Assembly (NCBI GenBank): GCA_003224835.1
Contig: QHZX01000455.1
Location: forward strand, 1-5,584
Source: Acidobacteriota bacterium
Lineage (GTDB): Bacteria > Acidobacteriota > Terriglobia > Terriglobales > Acidobacteriaceae
DNA: 5,584 nt
Direction of reading: 5' to 3'
In this document: in pieces, positions 1 through 5,584 of the stretch
How the letters are laid out: the number at the start of each line of letters is the position of its first letter
How positions within the stretch are numbered: the first letter of the stretch is position 1
Made by a program: the position numbers and the translations under genes
Notes under the pieces: model-generated
Seen by the model: only the letters and a program-made list of their open reading frames with translations
Databases searched by the model: none
Told to the model about the DNA's origin: nothing

Positions 1-911
1 CTCTGCCAAAAGGGGGGACAAGCGACCTGGTCCAGACCAGCTACGGATTTCATATCATTCATGTTGACGACAAGCAAGATTCACACGTGAAGCCGCTGGA
101 CGAGGTGAAATCGCAGATTGAACCGCTGCTGAAGCAACAGAAAGCTTCGCAAGCCTCGCAGCAGGAGACTGAGCAGTTGCTGAGCGATGCCCGCAACACT
201 GGTAGCCTCGAGAAAGCCGCGGCTAAGAAAGGCCTGCAGGTAATCACCACTGACTTTGTGGATAGCAAGGCGCTGCTGCCGGGGATCGGCAGTGATCCGC
301 AGTTTATGAGCACGGCTTTTGCGCAAGAGGAGAACGCACCTCCAGACCAAGCCAAATTGCACCAGGGCTACGCGATTTATCAAGTCACCGCGATTAAGCC
401 GCCCTCAACTCCAACGTTTGACGAAATTCGCGGCCGGGTAGAGCAGGAGTTCAAGAATGAACGCGCGACCCAGCTGCTTAGCCAAAAGACTCAAGAGCTT
501 TCAGATCGAGCCAAGTCTGCCCACGACCTGAAGAAGGCAGCGAAGGAACTTGGCGCCGCCTATAAGACCAGCGACTTCGTCCCGCCAGACGGGCAAGTCC
601 CGGATATCGGATCCATGACTGGATCGGCCGCGGTGGCGTTTACTTTGAAGCCCGGCGAGATCAGTGTCCCTGCAAATACAGGAACTACGGGGGCAGTCCT
701 GGCCGTAAAGGAGCGCCAGGCACCGGCTGAGCAGGATTATGTAGCGAAGAAAGATCAGATCCGTGACAGCGCGCTTCAGCAACAGCAAGCTGAGATTTTC
801 AACTTATTCTTGGGAAACTTGCGCGAGTCCATGCAAAAAGCTGGCAAGATAAAGGTCAACGACAAAGAGTTGGCGACATTGACCAAAATGCGCACTGAGG
901 AGAACGAGTAA
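1..911 (+). CDS. PpiC/SurA-type peptidyl-prolyl cis-trans isomerase, C-terminal part (5' truncated by window edge)
   Basis: The reading frame is open from base 3 to a TAA at 909-911, giving 302 visible residues; the start is upstream of the window. Visible residues 14-22 read TSYGFHIIHV-like, the typical last strand of a parvulin (PpiC) rotamase domain (T-x-x-G-[YF]-H-I-I). A helical, Gln/Lys/Glu-rich stretch follows (VKSQIEPLLKQQKA), then a second similar segment (FDEIRGRVEQEFKNERA), as in the periplasmic chaperones SurA and PpiD. By family knowledge it would catalyse proline isomerisation and assist folding of exported or outer-membrane proteins. Any signal peptide or membrane anchor would lie in the missing N-terminus. 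The C-terminal half has no catalytic motif and is probably a chaperone or dimerisation region. PpiD-like and SurA-like members cannot be separated without the N-terminus. The function class is fairly sure; the exact orthologue is not. Confidence 0.85.
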   Translation, partial: LPKGGTSDLVQTSYGFHIIHVDDKQDSHVKPLDEVKSQIEPLLKQQKASQASQQETEQLLSDARNTGSLEKAAAKKGLQVITTDFVDSKALLPGIGSDPQFMSTAFAQEENAPPDQAKLHQGYAIYQVTAIKPPSTPTFDEIRGRVEQEFKNERATQLLSQKTQELSDRAKSAHDLKKAAKELGAAYKTSDFVPPDGQVPDIGSMTGSAAVAFTLKPGEISVPANTGTTGAVLAVKERQAPAEQDYVAKKDQIRDSALQQQQAEIFNLFLGNLRESMQKAGKIKVNDKELATLTKMRTEENE

Positions 912-1015
912 GCAGTGGTCGGTTCTCAGTGGCAGTTTCGCCGATGCGCTGAGTAAGCAACGACGAAGCCCTTATCCTGATCTGCAAACACTGACCACTG
1001 AAAAGTAACCACTGC
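912..1015. repeat. Imperfect long inverted repeat with CAGTGG/CCACTG core in the isomerase-malQ gap
   Basis: The left arm, 912-934, begins GCAGTGGTC and ends CAGTGGCA. The right arm, 992-1015, begins TGACCACTG and ends AACCACTGC. The reverse complement of the left arm matches the right arm at about 19 of 24 aligned positions with one bulge, and the outer 7 bp (GCAGTGG/CCACTGC) are perfect. The arms enclose about 57 bases. Each arm also contains the core twice. There is no T-tract, so it is not a canonical intrinsic terminator. It could be a dispersed intergenic repeat (REP or MITE-like), an mRNA hairpin at the gene boundary, or the remnant of such an element. Confidence 0.5.
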
Positions 1016-1026
1016 CCTGCTTCTGT

Positions 1027-2483
1027 ATGCCTTTCCCCCGACTGACTGGAATTCTGCTGCACCCCGTCTCGCTGCCGTCGCGCGGAGGCATCGGCGATCT
1101 TGGCCCTGCGGCCTACGAATTCCTTGATTTTCTGGCGCAAGCTCGTCAGGGCCTGTGGCAAGTGCTGCCGCTGAATCCGCCCGCGAATGGAAATTCGCCC
1201 TACTCATCTACTTCGGCGTTCGCTGGAAACCCGCTACTGATCAGCCTCGAGCGGCTGGCGGAAAAAGGCTGGCTTGATGCGGCGGCTCTCTCCGGGTTGA
1301 GCGCTACTGTCGGCGCAATCGACTATGAACAGGTAAATCGCGACAAGCTCCCTCTACTTTGGCAAGCCGCAAAAACTTTTCTGGACCGGTCGAATGGTGA
1401 GTCCCGCCAGCGCTTCGATCGTTTTTGCCAGGAAAACTGCTGGTGGCTGGACGATTACGTTCTGTTCGATGCTCTGCGTCAAAGGCACGGGAATAATTGG
1501 GACCAATGGCCATCGGCCTTGGCGCGCCGTGAATGTCCCGCGATTAAATCGGTTCAGGAGGAACTCAGCTCCGAGCTTGCGGTTCGCAGCGTGCTGCAGT
1601 TCTTTTTCTGGGAGCAGTGGCACGCGCTGCGAAATTATTGCGCGCAGAAATCCATTCGGGTCGTTGGAGATATAGCTATTTTTGTTGATTACGGCAGTGC
1701 CGACGTCTGGGCGCATCGCGATCTGTTTCGCCTGCGCGAAGAAGACCTTCTGCCGGAAGTTGTCTCCGGAGTGCCGCCCGATTACTTCAGCGCAACCGGA
1801 CAGCGCTGGGGCAATCCTCTCTACAATTGGGACGCGATTCGGCGCACCGGATATCGCTGGTGGATCCAGCGCCTGCGCTGGGCAACCGAGACCTGCGACT
1901 TTATCCGGCTGTCGACGGGCCTGGTGACGAGTTTTTCTTCAAACTCAAAGACGCGCTCGGCGGGTTGCCGTTTTTTGCCGAAGATCTGGGGTTAATTACA
2001 CCCGACGTGGTCGCGCTTCGCGACCGCCATAATATTCCTGGAATGGCGGTATTACAGTTCGCATTCGGCGACCCTGGCGCACATGCTTATCTGCCGCATC
2101 GAATCAACAGCAAGTACGTGATTTACACCGGCACGCACGATAACGATACAACGCTTGGTTGGTGGTCCACTTTGAATGAAAAAGAACGCAGGGCAGTAGT
2201 CGGTTTGATCGGCCCGTGCGAAGACGGACCTAACTGGGGACTGATTCGGCTCGCGCAAAGTTCTCCCGCGAGTCTTTCGGTTGTGCCGCTGCAAGATGTG
2301 CTTGGCCTTGGCAGCGAAGCCCGATTGAATACGCCCAGCACGCATATGGGCAACTATCACTGGCGTTGCCACCCGGGGGCGCTGAAACCGGAGCTAGCGG
2401 AAAAACTTGCAGCCATCGCCGAAGTGACGGACCGCCTGCCCGAACCGCTTCCCGTTCCCGCGGTGGGAAATTTTGTAGCGTAG
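1027..2483 (+). pseudogene. malQ: 4-alpha-glucanotransferase (amylomaltase, GH77), broken by an internal out-of-frame deletion
   Basis: MalQ transfers alpha-1,4-glucan segments between maltooligosaccharides or glycogen breakdown products in the cytoplasm. The first frame (ATG 1027, 295 good residues) carries GH77 hallmarks: SPYSSTSAFAGNPLL (about residues 57-71) and GVPPDYFSATGQRWGNPLYN (248-267). It breaks after ...DFIRL at base 1911; if read on, it gives unrelated sequence to a stop at 1993-1995. The family sequence resumes in another frame from base 1914 (DGPGDEFF), then AEDLGLITPD with the acid/base Glu (codon 1980-1982) and YTGTHDNDTTLGWW with the third catalytic Asp (codon 2139-2141), to a TAG at 2481-2483. 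Compared with Thermus amylomaltase, about 25 residues are missing, including the nucleophile Asp of [VI]R[IL]DHFRG. The restored length would be near 509, normal for the family. ATG 1027 is supported by a stop in frame at 1006-1008; no good Shine-Dalgarno is seen. It is either a true pseudogene or an assembly error. Family identity is very sure. Confidence 0.9.
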
Positions 2484-2486
2484 TCG

Positions 2487-3722
2487 TTAGGTCCTTGCGA
2501 TTTGCTCTGACAGGAATCCGCGGCCTTTGCGTTCCGTTCCGAGTGCCAGCACGACAATGAGCAGCGCAATATTGATCGTTTCGAATCCCGCCAGCGCCCA
2601 GGAATAACCAAATTTACTCCGAAGCGCGTATTCGATCGAATTGACTGGCGCGGCAATCAGAATTCCGAGCTGATATGCCAGCCCCGGCAAGAGCCCGCGG
2701 GTCTGATCGGGGGAGAGCTCGTTTAAATGCGCGGGAATAACTCCCCATGCTCCCTGCACTCCCGCTTGCATAATGAAAGCCGCGACGGCGATGGCCAAAA
2801 GCGTGCCGCCGAACGCCCATGCAGGAATGGTTGCCAAGGACAGGAGGAGCGCAAAAATCATGCTTCGCCGCCGACCCAGGAGCTCCGAGAAGTGTCCAAA
2901 GATAAGGGTGCCGATCACCGCGCCGATGTTATAGAGAAGTGCGATGTAAGAAACGATGTGCGAATTAGCGCCGCGTGTGGATTTAAGGAAGTCGGGATAT
3001 AAGTCTTGCGTGCCATGTGACAGGAACATCATCAGCGTCATCATCAGCACTAAGTAAAGGGCGGATTTCCAGTTTTGTTTCACCACGGCTAGAATGGCGC
3101 GGGTTGATGGCGCCCGGTGCTGCTTCCATGCTTCGGATTCCGGCACCTTGGAACGTATATAGAGTGCGAGTAGGGCTGGCGCGCCTCCAATCCAGAACAT
3201 TGCTCTCCACCCGAATGCAGGTTCGATAAAGCGCGCAGCCAACGCCGCGAGAAGATATCCAAGGGGATAGCCGCTCTGTAAAACACCGGATAGAATGCCG
3301 CGCCACTTCGGCGGGGCCGCTTCCATTGCAAGCGAAGCTCCAACGCCCCACTCACCGCCCATACCTATTCCATATAGCGCGCGCAGAATCAGAAACACGG
3401 TGTAGGTCGGCGCGAAGCCGCACAGCAGTTCAATGACGGAGAAAAAGATCACATTCGCCATGAGCGGTCGCCGCCGCCCATAACGGTCAGCCAGCAAGCC
3501 AAATATGATTGCGCCGACCGGCCGCATCGCCAGCGTTGCAGTGAGTGTAAAAACCACCTGTGTTTTGGTTACATGGAACTGCGATGCGAGGGTGTCCACC
3601 AGGAACACGAGCACGAAGAAGTCGAAAGCATCGAGCATCCAGCCCAGGAAGCCGGCAGTGACCGCATGCCACGCGCGCGATGGTTGCACAGCGGAAATTG
3701 AAACTGGCATTTGGCCGGGCAT
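2487..3722 (-). CDS. MFS transporter, sialate/lactate:H+ symporter-like (NanT/Jen1 type), 12 TM
   Basis: The gene is complete, with 411 residues and a TAA at 2487-2489. Twelve hydrophobic segments can be seen, roughly at 20-40, 54-74, 88-105, 108-128, 145-165, 170-190, 219-237, 256-277, 286-304, 306-326, 343-363 and 372-395. The MFS motif A is at 75-86 (GLLADRYGRRRP), with a degenerate second copy at 276-286 (GHFSELLGRRR). GMGGEWGVGASLAMEA (120-135) and SHGTQDLYPDF (235-245) resemble sialate:H+ and Jen1-type carboxylate symporters. Transport of a monocarboxylate or acidic sugar with protons across the inner membrane is therefore likely, but the substrate is not determined. Two starts are possible, ATG at 3720-3722 and ATG at 3708-3710; neither has a clear Shine-Dalgarno. 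The upstream glycosylase ends 47 bp away on the same strand, so co-transcription is possible. It converges on malQ with three bases between the stops. No sialic acid or lactate genes lie nearby to fix the substrate. Confidence 0.88.
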   Translation of the reverse strand: MPGQMPVSISAVQPSRAWHAVTAGFLGWMLDAFDFFVLVFLVDTLASQFHVTKTQVVFTLTATLAMRPVGAIIFGLLADRYGRRRPLMANVIFFSVIELLCGFAPTYTVFLILRALYGIGMGGEWGVGASLAMEAAPPKWRGILSGVLQSGYPLGYLLAALAARFIEPAFGWRAMFWIGGAPALLALYIRSKVPESEAWKQHRAPSTRAILAVVKQNWKSALYLVLMMTLMMFLSHGTQDLYPDFLKSTRGANSHIVSYIALLYNIGAVIGTLIFGHFSELLGRRRSMIFALLLSLATIPAWAFGGTLLAIAVAAFIMQAGVQGAWGVIPAHLNELSPDQTRGLLPGLAYQLGILIAAPVNSIEYALRSKFGYSWALAGFETINIALLIVVLALGTERKGRGFLSEQIART

Positions 3723-3769
3723 GGGCGCGAGTTAGAAGAACATGATTGTATGCGTAATGCGAAGTGCGC

Positions 3770-4451
3770 TCACTGCCCTGATATTCGGTCGTCCAGCAGC
3801 AACGGTCCGAGTGGGCATTGCTGGCATTGTGCTTTTGCTTTCAAGCAAGACTGTTTTCCTGCACTAACGATGAGGCGATGCATTTCATTGGAGACCGGTG
3901 CAGAGGCGGATCGCCGGGCGAGGCTCAAGAACTCGAATCTCTTCATAGGTCGCCTTCTCACTCAGAATGCCGTGGCGCTCCGCCAGTCGGCGCGTGTATG
4001 CGTCGACCACAAAGACCGGGTGCTGACCTGCATACAAAAGAATCGAATCTGCGGTCTCTGGGCCTACTCCGTTCAACGACAATAACTGTTCTCTCAGTTC
4101 TGCCGTAGGTTGGGCAAACATTTTGCTTAGCGAACCAGCGTAGCGGCGGTCGAGAAATTTCACAAAAGTTTTCAGGCTGCGTGCCTTCTGCCGGAAATAG
4201 CCGGACGAGCGAATCAATCGCTGCAATCTGTTCAGTGGAACATTCCGAATTCCCTGTGCGCTCAAAACTTTTGCCGAGCGCAGGTTTTCCATAGCAATTT
4301 CAACGTTGCGCCAGCTGGTGTTTTGCGTCAGGTAAGCTCCGACGATCACTTCAAAGCGGCTCTTTGCCGGCCACCAGTGCTGGCGTCCCCATGCACGTGC
4401 CAGAGTCGAATAGATTGCAGCGATGTTTTCTTCGGACGATAGCTTTGGCAT
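3770..4451 (-). pseudogene. Endonuclease III-like HhH-GPD DNA glycosylase (COG2231/MagIII type), frameshifted near its 3' end
   Basis: This family removes damaged bases (3-methyladenine in H. pylori MagIII) in base excision repair. From ATG 4449-4451 the protein begins MPKLSSEENIAAIYSTLAR. It carries WWPAKSRFEVIVGAYLTQNT (26-45), GYFRQKARSL (84-93), the helix-hairpin-helix LNGVGPETADSILLYA (126-141) and the catalytic Asp150 in VVDAYTRR. The position of the catalytic Lys of endonuclease III is Glu here, so a monofunctional glycosylase is expected. After EIRVLE (176) the frame runs off to a stop at 3885-3887. Skipping one base of the GG at 3922-3923 gives a smooth continuation (LARRSASAPVSNEMHRLIVS) and the Cys cluster C-x6-C-x2-C, ending at 3770; the restored length is 226 residues, normal for the family. 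The fourth iron-sulphur Cys is absent. A TTG at 4581-4583 would extend the N-terminus by 44 residues with no family resemblance, so ATG 4451 is preferred. It is either a recent 1-bp insertion or a sequencing error. Confidence 0.88.
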
Positions 4452-4566
4452 CAGCTTCAGTCTATGGAAGTCGCGGGGATGTGTCCAAGGTGCATGACCC
4501 TTCGCGCAGGAGCTGCCACATGTCGCATCCAGCAAGGCATTTAGCGCATTCAGTGCACTCAAAAAT

Positions 4567-4593
4567 CTTAAGTGTGAGTACAAGTACTTAAGT
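4567..4593. promoter_or_regulatory. Nested palindromes (possible operator): CTTAAGT...ACTTAAG
   Basis: CTTAAGT at 4567-4573 and ACTTAAG at 4586-4592 form a perfect 7-bp inverted repeat around 12 bases. Inside it, AGTAC (4577-4581) and GTACT (4584-4588) form a second dyad with a 2-base spacer. AAGTACTT (4583-4590) and ACTTAAGT (4586-4593) are self-complementary. The DNA is short, AT-rich and intergenic, which suits a dimeric regulator site; no regulator is identified. It is also compatible with chance, given low complexity. Confidence 0.35.
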
Positions 4594-4597
4594 TACT

Positions 4598-4622
4598 TTC
4601 AAGGTAACCGATTCAAGGTGAC
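4598..4622 (+). repeat. Direct repeat TTCAAGGTRAC, 14-bp period
   Basis: TTCAAGGTAAC at 4598-4608 and TTCAAGGTGAC at 4612-4622 match at 10 of 11 positions with a 14-bp period. The first copy also pairs with GTTAC at 4592-4596 (GTTAC...GTAAC). The second copy runs into the dyad at 4617-4635. The spacing is a little over one helical turn, which could suit tandem binding of a regulator. Confidence 0.4.
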
Positions 4623-4635
4623 AATTTGTGTCACC
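4617..4635. promoter_or_regulatory. Perfect 7-bp dyad GGTGACA-ATTTG-TGTCACC upstream of pilB
   Basis: GGTGACA (4617-4623) and TGTCACC (4629-4635) are exact inverted complements around 5 bases. The site lies about 97 bases upstream of the pilB ATG and about 30 bases upstream of the sigma-54-like element. No T-tract follows, so a terminator is unlikely. A 19-bp symmetric operator is the more natural reading, although the transcribed strand would also fold into a short hairpin. Confidence 0.45.
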
Positions 4636-4662
4636 GGAACTTGTGCCTGCCATCCCCTGAAA

Positions 4663-4679
4663 CGGGCACGCTTTCTGCG
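4663..4679 (+). promoter_or_regulatory. Possible sigma-54 (-24/-12) promoter of pilB
   Basis: The sequence CGGGCACGCTTTCTGCG has the required GG (4665-4666) and GC (4677-4678) exactly 10 bases apart and the full GGCACG of the -24 box. Against the consensus YTGGCACGRNNNTTGCW it has mismatches at T, R, the first T of TTGC and W. Transcription would start about 12 bases further on, near 4690, giving a leader of about 40 bases before the ribosome binding site. Type IV pilus genes are often sigma-54/PilR controlled. With four mismatches this remains a candidate only. Confidence 0.35.
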
Positions 4680-4718
4680 CCGGGGCAGAGTTTCCCGGAC
4701 CTTCGTTTCTGCCGTATC

Positions 4719-4723
4719 AGGAG
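4719..4723 (+). promoter_or_regulatory. Shine-Dalgarno AGGAG for pilB
   Basis: AGGAG lies 8 bases before the ATG at 4732-4734. This is the only strong ribosome binding site in the window and it fixes the pilB start. Confidence 0.8.
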
Positions 4724-4731
4724 ATTGGGGC

Positions 4732-5584
4732 ATGTCTCAAAGACTGGGCGACCTTCTTGTCAAAGAGAAGATCATCACCCCAGACCAATTGCAACAGGCG
4801 ATCAGGGTGCAGAAAGAAACCAACTGCCGCCTGGGCAGCGCATTGGTCAAACTTAATTTTCTCACCGATGAAGATGTCACTAATTTCCTATCGCGCCAAT
4901 ACGGCGTTCCGGCAATCAATCTTTCTTATTTTGAAATCGATGCTTCGGTAGTCAAGCTGATTCCGCACGAGACCGCCAAACGTTATCAGATTCTGCCGCT
5001 GAGCCGGGTGGGGGCTTCTCTCACCATCGCCATGGTTGATCCCACGAATGTTTTCGCCATGGACGACATCAAGTTCATGACTGGTTTCAATATCGAGCCG
5101 GTCGTAGCTTCTGAAAGCGCGATCCTCGAGGGAATTGACAAGGCCTACGGGAACAGCAAGGAAGAAGATCTCGACCGGGTAATGCAGTCAATTACGGACA
5201 TGGACGAGGCCGACGTCGAACTGCAAGCCGACGCGGAAGAGATTGGCTTGGCCGATCTGGAGAAGGCGGCGGATGAAGCGCCAATCGTAAAGCTGGTCAA
5301 CCTTATCCTCACCGATGCTGTGAAGCGTGGCGCCAGCGACATTCATATTGAGCCTTACGAAAAAGAATTTCGAGTGCGTTTCCGTATTGATGGCGTGCTG
5401 CAGGCAATCATGTCGCCTCCGCTCAAACTCAAGGATGCGATCACGTCGCGCTTGAAGATTATGGCGAAGCTGGACATCAGCGAGAAGCGGCTTCCGCAAG
5501 ACGGCCGCATCATGCTGAAGATGAACATCGGCGGAAAGAAAAAGCAGCTCGACTTCCGCGTGAGCACGTTGCCGACTTTGTGGG
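4732..5584 (+). CDS. pilB: Type IV pilus assembly ATPase PilB (GspE family), N-terminal part; 3' end outside window
   Basis: The frame is open from ATG 4732 to the window edge (284 codons). PilB is the cytoplasmic hexameric ATPase that powers pilus extension. Residues 1 to about 150 form a GspE/MshEN N-terminal domain. R4-L5-G6...Q27 and R33-L34-G35...Q56 are two 24-residue motifs with a 5-residue spacer, the arrangement known for c-di-GMP-binding MshEN domains. An acidic linker (about 147-180) follows, then the N2 part of the ATPase: PIVKLVNLILTDAV, RGASDIHIEP (Asp/His box), RFRIDGVL and KRLPQDGR. Walker A and Walker B, and any zinc-binding Cys cluster, would lie beyond base 5584. A GspE of type II secretion is the main alternative, but the MshEN pair and overall sequence favour PilB. 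An AGGAG 8 bases upstream supports the start. It is divergent from the glycosylase and probably has its own promoter; ligand control by c-di-GMP is inferred. Confidence 0.9.
   Translation, partial: MSQRLGDLLVKEKIITPDQLQQAIRVQKETNCRLGSALVKLNFLTDEDVTNFLSRQYGVPAINLSYFEIDASVVKLIPHETAKRYQILPLSRVGASLTIAMVDPTNVFAMDDIKFMTGFNIEPVVASESAILEGIDKAYGNSKEEDLDRVMQSITDMDEADVELQADAEEIGLADLEKAADEAPIVKLVNLILTDAVKRGASDIHIEPYEKEFRVRFRIDGVLQAIMSPPLKLKDAITSRLKIMAKLDISEKRLPQDGRIMLKMNIGGKKKQLDFRVSTLPTLW

Larger units (their letters stand above)
4452..4731. other. Divergent intergenic region between the glycosylase and pilB
   Basis: These 280 bases separate two divergent genes. The part next to the glycosylase (4452-4560) shows no motif I can support. 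The centre (4561-4637) is AT-richer and crowded with dyads and direct repeats. The part next to pilB holds a sigma-54-like element and a good ribosome binding site. No protein-coding or RNA gene is supported here. Confidence 0.7.

Noticed and set aside
856..1207. Minus-strand open frames across the isomerase-malQ gap
   Set aside because: They overlap the inverted repeat and the malQ N-terminus antisense, with no recognisable domain.
1911..1916. GTCGAC (SalI site) exactly at the malQ deletion junction, hinting at a cloning artefact
   Set aside because: The family sequence expected here (Val-Asp, GTC GAC) already provides it, so the hexamer is explained by normal coding sequence.
1903..1995. 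Programmed ribosomal frameshift in malQ
   Set aside because: About 25 conserved residues including the nucleophile are absent from all frames, so no slippage could give an active enzyme; no slippery heptamer with a clear downstream structure was seen.
3711..4108. Plus-strand open frames of 96-124 codons over the MFS start and the glycosylase
   Set aside because: They lie antisense to clearly recognisable coding sequence, have Cys/Arg-rich low-quality translations and no ribosome binding site.
4452..4583. N-terminal extension of the glycosylase from a TTG start at 4583
   Set aside because: The extra 44 residues show no family resemblance and contain an Ala/Leu/Asn repeat-like stretch; the family pattern begins right at the ATG at 4451.
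4617..4635. GGTGACA/TGTCACC dyad as an intrinsic terminator
   Set aside because: No T-tract follows on either strand and no gene ends nearby.
4626..4951. Plus-strand frames starting upstream of or inside pilB
   Set aside because: Both overlap pilB in another frame; pilB has strong homology and the good AGGAG site.
5145..5567. Minus-strand frames inside pilB
   Set aside because: Their Ser/Arg-rich translations are typical antisense shadows of a conserved ATPase gene.
1..5584. CRISPR array, tRNA/rRNA, transposase or toxin-antitoxin pair
   Set aside because: No regularly spaced repeats, no cloverleaf or rRNA-like sequence and no recognisable mobile or toxin gene were found by eye on either strand.

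Overview
The window looks like a chromosomal housekeeping segment from a soil-type acidobacterium (Acidobacteriota, Koribacter/Terriglobia-like). This is an inference from recognised protein style: a PpiC/SurA-type foldase with a long charged C-terminal half, a COG2231-type glycosylase, and a PilB with an N-terminal MshEN domain. Base composition is moderately GC-rich. I see no phage, plasmid, insertion sequence, CRISPR or RNA genes.

Layout, left to right. (1) Bases 1-911, plus strand: the C-terminal end of a periplasmic or membrane-anchored peptidyl-prolyl isomerase; its start lies outside the window. (2) Bases 912-1026: a gap holding an imperfect inverted repeat built on CAGTGG/CCACTG. (3) Bases 1027-2483, plus strand: a 4-alpha-glucanotransferase (malQ) broken in the middle. 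About 73 bp are missing near 1911, which removes the segment that carries the catalytic nucleophile and shifts the frame. (4) Bases 2487-3722, minus strand: an intact 12-TM MFS transporter that resembles the sialate/lactate:H+ symporter (NanT/Jen1) family. It converges tail to tail on malQ with three bases between the stops. (5) Bases 3770-4451, minus strand: an endonuclease III-like (HhH-GPD, COG2231/MagIII-type) DNA glycosylase, interrupted by what looks like one extra base near 3922. (6) Bases 4452-4731: a divergent regulatory region with several dyads, direct repeats and a possible sigma-54 promoter. (7) Base 4732 to the end, plus strand: the N-terminal 284 residues of the type IV pilus assembly ATPase PilB, with a tandem c-di-GMP-binding motif at its N-terminus.

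The genes do not form one pathway. The isomerase and malQ are co-directional. The glycosylase and the transporter lie in tandem on the minus strand, 47 bp apart, and may be co-transcribed. pilB is divergent and probably has its own promoter. The points most worth a second look are the two independent gene disruptions (true decay or assembly errors), the textbook MshEN spacing in PilB, and the dyad-rich pilB upstream region. I found no convincing undescribed multi-gene system here.
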